From Burkholderiaceae bacterium (GTDB lineage: Bacteria > Pseudomonadota > Gammaproteobacteria > Burkholderiales > Burkholderiaceae_C), in the NCBI GenBank assembly GCA_919902775.1, contig CAKKRJ010000015.1, positions 45,981 to 109,980 of the forward strand: DNA of 64,000 bases, read 5' to 3'. A program made the position numbers and the translations under genes. Each line of letters starts with the position of its first letter. Position 1 is the stretch's first letter. The notes beneath the pieces are model-generated. The model searched no databases. It saw only the letters and a program-made list of their open reading frames with translations, and was not told where the DNA came from. Of this stretch, positions 53,796 through 61,272 are shown in pieces.

Positions 53796-54670
53796 CACGC
53801 GCCCCTTTTCGCAAACTTGGGATCGAGCACGTCGCGCAAACCATCTCCCAACAAATTCACAGCCAGCACCGTGGGCACCAAAAACAAGGCGGGATACAGC
53901 ACGTTGCCGGGGTATTGACTGAACTGCACGCGCCCCTCGGCCATGATGTTGCCCCAGGTCGGAATGTCAGGCGGCAAGCCCAAACCCAAAAAGCTGAGGA
54001 TGGCCTCGGTCAACACCGCAGAGGCAGCCACAAAAGTGCCTTGAACGATCAAGGGCGCCAAGGCATTGGGCAGGATGTGCCGCCACAGGATCACAGGTGT
54101 GGGCGTGGCCAGCGCACGGGCTGCCTCAACAAAAGGCTCTTCGCGCAAACTCAGCACCAAAGAGCGCACCAAACGGGTGACACGCGGCACCTCGGGGATC
54201 GCAATGGCCACTACCACCGTGCCGACTTGTGCGCCCAGAGCAGCCACCAGCGCAATCGCCAACAAGATGGCGGGGATCGCCATCAGGCCATCCATGAAAC
54301 GCATCAACACCGCATCGACTTGCCGGAAATATCCGGCCATCATGCCCAATAATCCGCCCAGTGCCAGAGCCAGCGCCGCCGTGAATCCACCCACCAGCAA
54401 TGAAACACGCGCACCATAAACCACGCGGCTGTACAAATCACGGCCAAAGCTGTCGGTGCCCAACCAGAAGGTGTGGGCCACCGTGCTGCCGTCGACCAAG
54501 GTGAAGTCGCCCTTCATGCCTTGGGGCTTGTTGATGAAGTTGGAGTCCATGGCCGCCGGGTCCACCGTGCCCAACCAAGGTGCCAGCAAGGACACCATGA
54601 CCATGAAGCCCAGCACCACGACGCCAAACCGGACGGAGCCATTGGCCCACAAACGCTGATAGACAGACAT
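53795..54670 (-). CDS. ABC transporter permease (DppC-type)
   Basis: A 291-residue inner-membrane protein with about six helices and the DppC-type N-terminal extension. The EAA coupling loop is visible near 190-205 (SLREEPFVEAARALATPTP). A tight overlap with DppB (TGATG) and with the ATPase gene shows one operon. It forms the channel with DppB. Confidence 0.93.
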   Translation of the reverse strand: MSVYQRLWANGSVRFGVVVLGFMVMVSLLAPWLGTVDPAAMDSNFINKPQGMKGDFTLVDGSTVAHTFWLGTDSFGRDLYSRVVYGARVSLLVGGFTAALALALGGLLGMMAGYFRQVDAVLMRFMDGLMAIPAILLAIALVAALGAQVGTVVVAIAIPEVPRVTRLVRSLVLSLREEPFVEAARALATPTPVILWRHILPNALAPLIVQGTFVAASAVLTEAILSFLGLGLPPDIPTWGNIMAEGRVQFSQYPGNVLYPALFLVPTVLAVNLLGDGLRDVLDPKFAKRGA

Positions 54671-55623
54671 CAGTAACGGATCCTCGGATCAAGAAAGAGG
54701 TAGCTCAAATCGACCAACAGGTTGATGAACACGTAGGCACAGGAAAAGAGCAAGACCAGCCCCTGAATCACCGGAAAGTCGCGGTTGAGCACCGCATCCA
54801 CCGTGAGCATGCCCAAACCAGGAATGGCGTACACCGTTTCGGTCACCACCACACCGCCAATCAACAAGGCCACACCAATGCCAATCACGGTCACGATGGG
54901 CACAGCCGCATTGCTCAGCGCATGCCGCAACAAGACCACACGCTCGGTCAGACCCTTGGCCCGCGCCGTGCGGATGTAGTCTTCGGTCAAGGCCTCTGAT
55001 ACGCTGGCACGGGTGACCCGCGCAATCAACGCAACGTAGATCATGGCCAAGGTCATCCAAGGCAGGATGAGTTGACGCATCCAGTCCCAAAGGCTTGCTG
55101 CCTTGGGGCCCATCAAGGCTTTGTAGCCCTGCACCGGGAGCCACTCCAGTCGAATGGCAAACAGGTAAATGAGCAAATAGCCAATCACGAACACCGGCAC
55201 AGAAAATCCTGCCACCGAAAATCCCGAAAGGATTTTGTCCAGCCAGCCGCCCATCCGCCAAGCGGCAATCGTGCCCAATGGAATGGCCACCGCCATGGCC
55301 AGCAGGAGCGTGCCCACGGCCAGCGCCAAAGTGGGCTCGATGCGCTGACCAATCAACTCGGTCACGGGTTTGCTCAGGTAATAGGAGTACCCCAGATCAC
55401 CCTGAAAGACCCGCCCGATCCAGATCAAATACTGGGAGAGGATCGAACGATCCAAGCCCAGTTGTTCTCGGATGCGGTTGATTTCATCGTTGGTCGCGCT
55501 GTTGCCTGCGATGACGGCAGCCGGATCACCGGGGGCCAACCTCAAGATGAGGAAGACCACCAGTGACACGACCAGCAGCACGGGAAGCACCGCCAGCAGA
55601 CGGCGCAAGACAAATTGAAACAT
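54670..55623 (-). CDS. ABC transporter permease (DppB-type)
   Basis: A 317-residue permease with about six helices, beginning MFQFVLRRLLAVLPVLLVVSLVVF and the RLAPGDP motif of the DppB group near residue 30. The coupling loop (ALTEDYIRTARAKGL) is near 210-224. The end overlaps the DppC gene by one base. It follows the binding protein after 17 bases. Confidence 0.94.
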   Translation of the reverse strand: MFQFVLRRLLAVLPVLLVVSLVVFLILRLAPGDPAAVIAGNSATNDEINRIREQLGLDRSILSQYLIWIGRVFQGDLGYSYYLSKPVTELIGQRIEPTLALAVGTLLLAMAVAIPLGTIAAWRMGGWLDKILSGFSVAGFSVPVFVIGYLLIYLFAIRLEWLPVQGYKALMGPKAASLWDWMRQLILPWMTLAMIYVALIARVTRASVSEALTEDYIRTARAKGLTERVVLLRHALSNAAVPIVTVIGIGVALLIGGVVVTETVYAIPGLGMLTVDAVLNRDFPVIQGLVLLFSCAYVFINLLVDLSYLFLDPRIRY

Positions 55624-55640
55624 CGGTCAGAACCGGTGCA

Positions 55641-57224
55641 TCAGTTTTTCTTCACGCTCCACATGACCGGAATGCCCGGTGTCTGAATCATGCCACTGAC
55701 ATTGCTGCGCACCGCCGTCGGTGAACGGTACTGACCCAAAGGCGCATGGGTGGCGGTTTCCATGGCCACAGCCTGGATCTGGCTGGCCAGTTTCTTTTTC
55801 TCTTCAGTGGTCGCAGCACGCGCGAAACTGGCCTTCAGCGTCTCGATACGCGGCTCGTTTTGCCAGCCAAACCACCCTGCTTCGCCCTTGGCGTTCAGCA
55901 TGGCCATGGCCAGCGGGTTGGAAATGTCGCCCGCTGTCCACGCGGTCAAGAAGGCGTTCCACCCACCGGCGGCAGGTGCGTCCTTTTTAGCGCGGCGTGC
56001 CACCAGCGAAGCCCAGTCCATTTGCTGCATGTCCACCTTGAAACCAGCGGCCTCCAGCTGCTGCTTGGCGACCAGCGGAATCTTGGCGATCGAAGCCAGA
56101 TCGGTGGGGCGCATCAAAAGCACGGGGGTGTTGTCGTAACCGGCTTCCTTGAGCATTTCGCGGGCTTTTGCCGGGTTGGCAATGCCGGTGAAATAACCGG
56201 TGTTTTCATCGGCATAAATCGTGCCGCAAGGGAAGATGCTGCGGCAAAGTTTGCCCAACTCGGGGACACCGATCTGGGTGTTGATGTAAGCCTGCTGACC
56301 CATCGCCACCATGGCCGCCTGACGAATCTTGGGGTTGTCAAACGGCTTGTGCAGGTGGTTAAACCGCATGATGAACTGCAGGCCCGCAGGCGCGAAGTCC
56401 TCAACTTTCACGCCTTCGGTTTTCTTCAGGGTTTCATACTGCTCGAAGCTCGGCTGCTCGACCATATCCACTTCACCCGCTTTCAGGGCGTTGAACTGTG
56501 TTTGTGGATCGCGAATGATGACCCATTCGACACGGTCAAAGTTGACTGGGCGACCGCCGGCCATGCCGTTAGGCGCTTCAGTGCGGGATTTGTATTTGGC
56601 GTTGCGCGTGTAAACCGCCAGCGCGCCGGGCTTGAATTCATCGGCTTTGAAGATGAAGGGGCCCGAGCCGATGTGCTCCTTGATCTGCTCGGCACCAGGC
56701 GTGGCTGCAATGCGCGCAGGCATGATGAAAGGCACATTGGAGGAAGCTTTTCCCAAAGCGTCGATCACGATGCCGCTGGGCTCCTTGAGGATGAGTCGGA
56801 AGGTGTTGGCATCCGGTGTTTCGTAGCGATCAATGAAGGTATTCAGGATGCCGCCCATGGCGTCGCGACTGGCCCAACGCTTGAGCGAGGCCACCACGTC
56901 TTCGCTGGTGACGGGTTTGCCGTCATGGAACTCCAGACCGTTGCGCAGCTTGAAGGTCCAGGTCTTGCGGTCGGGCGAATTGGTGTAGGTATCCACCATC
57001 TGGGGCTTGATGTTGCCCTGCGCGTCTTCAGAGAACAGCGTGTCGTAAATCATGTACGCATGGTTGCGCGTCACATACGCGGTGGTCCAGATCGGATCCA
57101 GCACAGCCAAATTGGCGTGCGGCACGAATCGGAACACTTTGTTGTCCTGAGCTTGCACCGCAACAGGGCCCATCAGGCTCATTCCCAGCAGGCCAGTAGC
57201 CGCCAACAAAACACGTCTTTTCAT
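55641..57224 (-). CDS. periplasmic substrate-binding protein, family 5 (DppA-like)
   Basis: A 527-residue periplasmic protein that captures peptides or related amides for the ABC importer. The signal peptide covers about 1-27 (LLAATGLLGMSLMGPVAVQAQ). The SBP_bac_5 pattern shows ANLAVLDPIWTTAYVTRNHAYMIYDTL near 40-66 and GLEFHDGKPVTSEDV near 105-119. The ATG at 57224 is chosen for GGAG 8 bases upstream and the clean signal. A 155-base gap separates it from the divergent amidase at 57380 and holds the shared promoter region. Confidence 0.94.
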   Translation of the reverse strand: MKRRVLLAATGLLGMSLMGPVAVQAQDNKVFRFVPHANLAVLDPIWTTAYVTRNHAYMIYDTLFSEDAQGNIKPQMVDTYTNSPDRKTWTFKLRNGLEFHDGKPVTSEDVVASLKRWASRDAMGGILNTFIDRYETPDANTFRLILKEPSGIVIDALGKASSNVPFIMPARIAATPGAEQIKEHIGSGPFIFKADEFKPGALAVYTRNAKYKSRTEAPNGMAGGRPVNFDRVEWVIIRDPQTQFNALKAGEVDMVEQPSFEQYETLKKTEGVKVEDFAPAGLQFIMRFNHLHKPFDNPKIRQAAMVAMGQQAYINTQIGVPELGKLCRSIFPCGTIYADENTGYFTGIANPAKAREMLKEAGYDNTPVLLMRPTDLASIAKIPLVAKQQLEAAGFKVDMQQMDWASLVARRAKKDAPAAGGWNAFLTAWTAGDISNPLAMAMLNAKGEAGWFGWQNEPRIETLKASFARAATTEEKKKLASQIQAVAMETATHAPLGQYRSPTAVRSNVSGMIQTPGIPVMWSVKKN

Positions 57225-57379
57225 GATCAAGTCTCCAAGTTGGAACAGTTGAAATACCATGATGACAGCTTTCAAAAGCACAAACGTCACCTTTGCGCAA
57301 ATCAAGGCCGGGGTTTTCACCAATGGCTGTTACCCCGCCGCCTAAATTCATAATAAAGTCCCTCACGAGCGATTTACTC

Positions 57380-58822
57380 ATGGTCAACCCTGATGCGTCT
57401 GCACTGAATTTGTCCCAAGCCATCCATCTGAGGCAGGTGTCATGCCAAGAAGTGATGCAAACCACCCTCGAGCGCGTTGCGCGCTTGAACCCGCAGTCCA
57501 ATGCCATCGTCAACCTGCAAGAACCCGAACTTTTGATGGCACAAGCCAAAGAGCGAGATGCTCAACTGGCACGTGGCGAGTCCATGGGATGGATGCATGG
57601 CATGCCCCAGGCCATCAAGGATTTGGCCAATGTGCAAGGCTTGCGCACCACTTTGGGCAGCCCGTTGATGAAGGACTTTGTGGCCAGTGAAGACGGCCTG
57701 ATGGCCCAGCGCATGAAAGCCGCCGGGGCCATCGTCATCGGCAAAACAAACACGCCTGAATTCGGCTTGGGCTCTCACACGTTCAACGAGGTGTTTGGCC
57801 CGACCCGCAACGCCTGGGACCCCACCAAGTCAGCCGGCGGCAGCAGCGGCGGTGCCGCCGTGGCGCTGGCCCAGCGCATGCTGCCCGTGGCCGACGGCTC
57901 GGACTTCATGGGCAGCTTGCGCAACCCTGCTGGCTGGAACCATGTCTTTGGCATGCGGCCTTCGCAGGGCCGTGTGCCTATGTGGCCAGCGCAAGACACG
58001 TTCATCGCCCAGTTGGGCACCGAAGGCCCCATGGCCAGGCATGTGTGCGACCTGGCCATGCTGCTGTCAACACAAGCTGGCGCCCACGCGAACTGCCCCT
58101 TGAGCCTGACCGGAGACCCCACCGTGTTTGCAGGATCACTCGACAGTGACCCTCAAAACCAACGCATCGGTTGGCTGGGCAACCTGCAAGGCCACTTGCC
58201 CATGGAAGACGGCATTCTGGACCTGTGCCAATCGGCATTGAACAGCTTTGCGGGCATGGGCTGCCAAATTGACGAAGCCACTCTGGGCATGCCGCCCGAA
58301 CAAATCTGGCAAGCCTGGCTGGTCTGGCGTCAGGCTTTGGTGGGACCACGCGTGGCGCCCTTTTTAATCAACCCGGCACACCGCGCCCAAATCAAACCCG
58401 AAGCGCTGTGGGAACACGACCAGTCCCTCACCCTGACAGGCGCGCAACTCATGTCGGCCAGCGCCACCCGCACGCGCTTTTACCAAAGCATGTTGGCGCT
58501 GTTTGACCAATTCGACGTGCTGGCCATTCCCGTGGCCCAGGTCTGGCCGTTTGACGTGAACATGCGTTGGCCGCACAGCGTGGCGGGCCACGCCATGGAC
58601 ACCTACCACCGCTGGATGGAAGTCGTGATTTACGCCACCTTTGCCGGCCTGCCGTCCATCAGCGTGCCTGCGGGCTTTGGCGTCCATGGTGAGGCCAAGG
58701 GCCTGCCCATGGGCCTGGCGCTGATCGGCAAACCGCAAGGCGACTGGGACTTGCTGAAACTGGCCCACGCCTACGAGATGGCCAACCAAACCCTGATCGG
58801 CCAAAAGCCCCCGGGAGTTTGA
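57380..58822 (+). CDS. second amidase (amidase signature family)
   Basis: A 480-residue amide hydrolase, divergent from the ABC operon. The triad is Lys80 in AIKDL, Ser155 in GGSSGG and nucleophile Ser179 in DFMGSLR. It carries a longer insertion around GAHANCPLSLTGDP compared with the amidase at 49206. The ATG at 57380 has no strong ribosome binding site, but upstream starts fall in divergent promoter sequence. It is bounded downstream by REP-like repeat 4. It probably acts on the product imported by the adjacent transporter. Confidence 0.9.
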   Translation: MVNPDASALNLSQAIHLRQVSCQEVMQTTLERVARLNPQSNAIVNLQEPELLMAQAKERDAQLARGESMGWMHGMPQAIKDLANVQGLRTTLGSPLMKDFVASEDGLMAQRMKAAGAIVIGKTNTPEFGLGSHTFNEVFGPTRNAWDPTKSAGGSSGGAAVALAQRMLPVADGSDFMGSLRNPAGWNHVFGMRPSQGRVPMWPAQDTFIAQLGTEGPMARHVCDLAMLLSTQAGAHANCPLSLTGDPTVFAGSLDSDPQNQRIGWLGNLQGHLPMEDGILDLCQSALNSFAGMGCQIDEATLGMPPEQIWQAWLVWRQALVGPRVAPFLINPAHRAQIKPEALWEHDQSLTLTGAQLMSASATRTRFYQSMLALFDQFDVLAIPVAQVWPFDVNMRWPHSVAGHAMDTYHRWMEVVIYATFAGLPSISVPAGFGVHGEAKGLPMGLALIGKPQGDWDLLKLAHAYEMANQTLIGQKPPGV

Positions 58823-58909
58823 CGTGAAAGAACAGCCTTCGGCCGCAGGGGCGGCCTCCCACAAAAACCACTCCTGAACCTTGTGGGAGCGCGCCCCTGC
58901 GCGCGAATG
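58817..58909. repeat. REP-like intergenic repeat, copy 4
   Basis: GTTTGACGTGAAAGAACAGC begins at the end of the amidase gene, followed by TTCGGCCGCAGGGGCGGCC with TCCCACAAAAACC and by TGTGGGAGCGCGCCCCTGCG with CGCGAATGC. It has the same orientation as copies 1, 3 and 5. It lies between the 3' ends of the amidase and the convergent M20 gene. Confidence 0.85.
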
Positions 58910-58932
58910 CCCATGCCTGAAGAGGCCAACCT

Positions 58933-60255
58933 TCAGGCCGCCACCCGGCGCGTCCAGCCCGTCAGATCCAGTGAGGCCAGGGCCATGATCTTGGCCGAAT
59001 CCACCAGCTCCTGAATGCCCACGTATTCATCGGGCTGGTGCGCCAGATCCAGGATGCCAGGGCCATAGGCAATGCAGTCTTGCAAATGGCCTGAGCGCAC
59101 GATGTGCTTTTGGTCGTAGGTGCCAGGGCTGGCAATGTAGCTGGGCTCACGCCCCAGCACCCGGGCAATGGCCCGGGCTGTGGCATCCACCACCGGTGCG
59201 TCTTTGGGTGTGGCGGTGGGCACAAAAGCCATGATGTCGCGGATGCCGTAGTCAAAGCCAGGCCGGGTGCGCTTGAGTTCATCCAGCATGTCGATGATTT
59301 CCTGCTTGACGGCCTCCAGGTTTTCTTCGGCAATGAAGCGGCGGTCCAGCACCGTGCGGCAACTGTGCGCCACCACCGGTGCAGGTGTTTGTGCGGTGGG
59401 CCAGCCACGTTCGTCGCTGGCATAGCGCTGCTCCACCTGCCCGCCGTGGATGCTGTTGATGTTGAGCGTGCTCACCCGTGCGCCCGGCGGCTCCACCGGC
59501 TCGGCGGTGCGGCGGCCCTGCAGACGCGGCTGCAACTGCGTCTCCAGCAAATGGATGAACGCGCTCATGTGGTTGATGGCGCTGTCGCCCAAAAACGGCA
59601 TCGAGCCATGTGCAATGCGGCCCCGCGTTTCCACCTCGCCCCACCACACGCCCCGGTGGCCCAGACAAATGCGGTCCACCCCCAAAGGCTCGGGAATGAT
59701 CACATGGTGCACACGCGGTTTGCTGAAGTACCCGCGCTCGGCCAAGTAACCCACGCCCGCAAAACCGCCCGACTCTTCGTCCACCGTGCCACTGATCTCC
59801 AGCGCACCGGGAATCGGCAGGCCCGACTCGACCATGGCCTCGCAAGCGATGATGCTGGCCGCCAGCCCCCCCTTCATGTCGCAGGTGCCACGGCCATACA
59901 CACGCCCGTTGGCCACCTGCCCACCAAACGGCTCAAATGTCCAGCCCGGCCCGGCCTCGACCACATCGATGTGGCTGTTGAAGTGCACACACTCGCCCGG
60001 CGCCTGCCCTTGCCAGCGCGCCACCACGTTGGTGCGCGGGTGGCTGTCGCTGTCGCCCGGCGCACCGATGGCGCGCACGTATTCCACCGCAAAGCCTTTT
60101 TTAGCCAGTCGCTCACCGATGAAATGGGCACACGCCTCGTAGGCATCCCCAGGTGGGTTGATGGTGGGAATGCGCACCAGATCTTGCGTGAGGGCGGTGA
60201 CCTCATCGCGTTTGGCTTCGATGCGGTCCAGCAGCTTTTGAACAGATGAATTCAT
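58933..60255 (-). CDS. M20 family deacylase/peptidase (ArgE/DapE type)
   Basis: A 440-residue zinc hydrolase. Metal-site motifs are FNSHIDVV (about residues 92-99) and GRGTCDMKGG (about 121-130), with EESGG near 160 as the catalytic Glu region. The fold is the ArgE/DapE two-domain type, with the dimerisation insert around 190-300. It cleaves N-acyl amino acids or short peptides. It is convergent with the amidase across repeat 4, and with the amidases and MlrC forms a set of different amide hydrolases. It could end a path from an imported N-acyl peptide to free amino acids. Confidence 0.9.
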   Translation of the reverse strand: MNSSVQKLLDRIEAKRDEVTALTQDLVRIPTINPPGDAYEACAHFIGERLAKKGFAVEYVRAIGAPGDSDSHPRTNVVARWQGQAPGECVHFNSHIDVVEAGPGWTFEPFGGQVANGRVYGRGTCDMKGGLAASIIACEAMVESGLPIPGALEISGTVDEESGGFAGVGYLAERGYFSKPRVHHVIIPEPLGVDRICLGHRGVWWGEVETRGRIAHGSMPFLGDSAINHMSAFIHLLETQLQPRLQGRRTAEPVEPPGARVSTLNINSIHGGQVEQRYASDERGWPTAQTPAPVVAHSCRTVLDRRFIAEENLEAVKQEIIDMLDELKRTRPGFDYGIRDIMAFVPTATPKDAPVVDATARAIARVLGREPSYIASPGTYDQKHIVRSGHLQDCIAYGPGILDLAHQPDEYVGIQELVDSAKIMALASLDLTGWTRRVAA

Positions 60256-60340
60256 CGCTGCAGTCTATCGCCTGGCGCAGCGGACAGGAAGTCGCTCAAG
60301 GCTCAGGCCGCACGGTGAGCGCCGTGATCGCGGCAGGTGG

Positions 60341-60805
60341 TCAGCTTTGCTGCCAGGGCAAGCCACGATAGCGCCAGCCCCCCGTGCAGCCCCGGTGCGC
60401 CTGCCCGTCCGGGTCGCCCTCGAAGCCTTCCAGCACGTTGTAGGCCTGCAGCCCCAAGGCGGTGGCGCGCTGCGCTGCGGCAATCGAACGCACACCGCTG
60501 CGGCACAGCAGCACCAGCTTTTTGCCGCCCAGGCCCAAGGCCTGCACGCCATCATCAAACCCCGGGTTCATGACCATGCCCGGCCACTGCTTCCAGGCCA
60601 GCGCATGGGCACCCGGCACAAAGCCCACCCAGGCCCGCTCGGCATCGGTGCGCACATCCACCAGCTCGGCCTCGCCCGACTGCACCCAGGCCCAGGCCAG
60701 TTGGGGCGACACATCGCCCGCATAGCCGCTGGCTGGGCGCACGGTCATCAAGGCATCGGGGCTGTCGGGGTGGGGCTGCGAGGGCAAGGTCATGGTCGTA
60801 GGCAT
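60341..60805 (-). CDS. rhodanese-like protein
   Basis: A 154-residue cytoplasmic protein with a single rhodanese domain. VSPQLAWAWVQSGEAELVDVRTDAER spans about 32-57, and the active loop CRSGVRS holds the catalytic Cys near residue 101. It transfers sulfane sulfur or serves as a sulfur carrier. Starts at 60805 and 60793 are both possible. It is 85 bases from the M20 gene and faces the repeat-rich icmF promoter region. Confidence 0.85.
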   Translation of the reverse strand: MPTTMTLPSQPHPDSPDALMTVRPASGYAGDVSPQLAWAWVQSGEAELVDVRTDAERAWVGFVPGAHALAWKQWPGMVMNPGFDDGVQALGLGGKKLVLLCRSGVRSIAAAQRATALGLQAYNVLEGFEGDPDGQAHRGCTGGWRYRGLPWQQS

Positions 60806-60860
60806 TCAGGTTCAAGGTCAGAAACGGGAGGATAAAGCAACACGACCCCGTTTGCCTCCA

Positions 60861-61055
60861 GTGGGAGCGCGCCCGCGCGCGCGAATGCTTCGGCCGCAGG
60901 GGCAGCCTCCCACAAAAACCTCCCGGACCTTGTGCATGGACCTTGTACCTGGATCTTGTGCCAGGACCTTGTGGGAGCGCGCCCCCGCGCGCGAATGCAT
61001 TCGGCCGCAGGGGCAGCCTCCCACAAAAACCTCCGAACCCTGTAGGCTCGCGCCC
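60861..61055. repeat. REP-like intergenic repeat, copy 5 (two units)
   Basis: Two units of the family occur here: GTGGGAGCGCGCCC-type and TTCGGCCGCAGGGGCAGCC-type modules at 60861-60920, and again at 60970-61031, followed by a partial module (CTGTAGGCTCGCGCCC). The linker between the two units is the 13-base tandem repeat described separately. Confidence 0.85.
60925..60976. repeat. 13-base tandem repeat, four units
   Basis: The units start at 60925, 60938, 60951 and 60964. Each begins GG(A)(C/T)CTTGT and varies in its last four bases (GGACCTTGTGCAT, GGACCTTGTACCT, GGATCTTGTGCCA, GGACCTTGTGGGA). The last unit merges into the next TGTGGGAG module, which suggests that the array arose by copying the junction. 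Confidence 0.8.
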
Positions 61056-61227
61056 CAGCTGAGAAACCGCAAGACGGCGGTGAAGGACTGGGTGAAATGA
61101 GAACTTAAATTCCTCAAAAATACCCCATTGCGTTTCGGTTTTAACCCTTTTGCAATTTCGCCATGTCTCTGCTGATGGATGCATCCGGTGCTGCGGGCTA
61201 TCGACAAAATCCTGGCAGCCGATATGA

Positions 61228-61249
61228 TTGACGTTTACGTTAACGTCAA
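61228..61249 (+). promoter_or_regulatory. LiuR-like palindromic operator upstream of icmF
   Basis: Arms TTGACGTT (61228-61235) and AACGTCAA (61242-61249) are exact inverted repeats around TACGTT. This closely resembles the site I know for MerR-type regulators of branched-chain amino acid and fatty-acid-type acyl-CoA genes (LiuR). It lies 24 bases before the icmF start. Confidence 0.55.
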
Positions 61250-61272
61250 CAGACCGCCCCCGGAGACAACCC

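Larger units (their letters stand above)
60806..61272. other. 467-base divergent region between the rhodanese and icmF genes
   Basis: This gap carries REP-like repeat 5, a 13-base tandem repeat within it, about 170 bases of less GC-rich sequence, and a LiuR-like palindrome 24 bases before icmF. I see no additional gene. Confidence 0.7.

Noticed and set aside
55746..57353. Long plus-strand frame opposite the binding-protein gene
   Set aside because: Antisense shadow; the real gene has a signal peptide and a family 5 SBP pattern.
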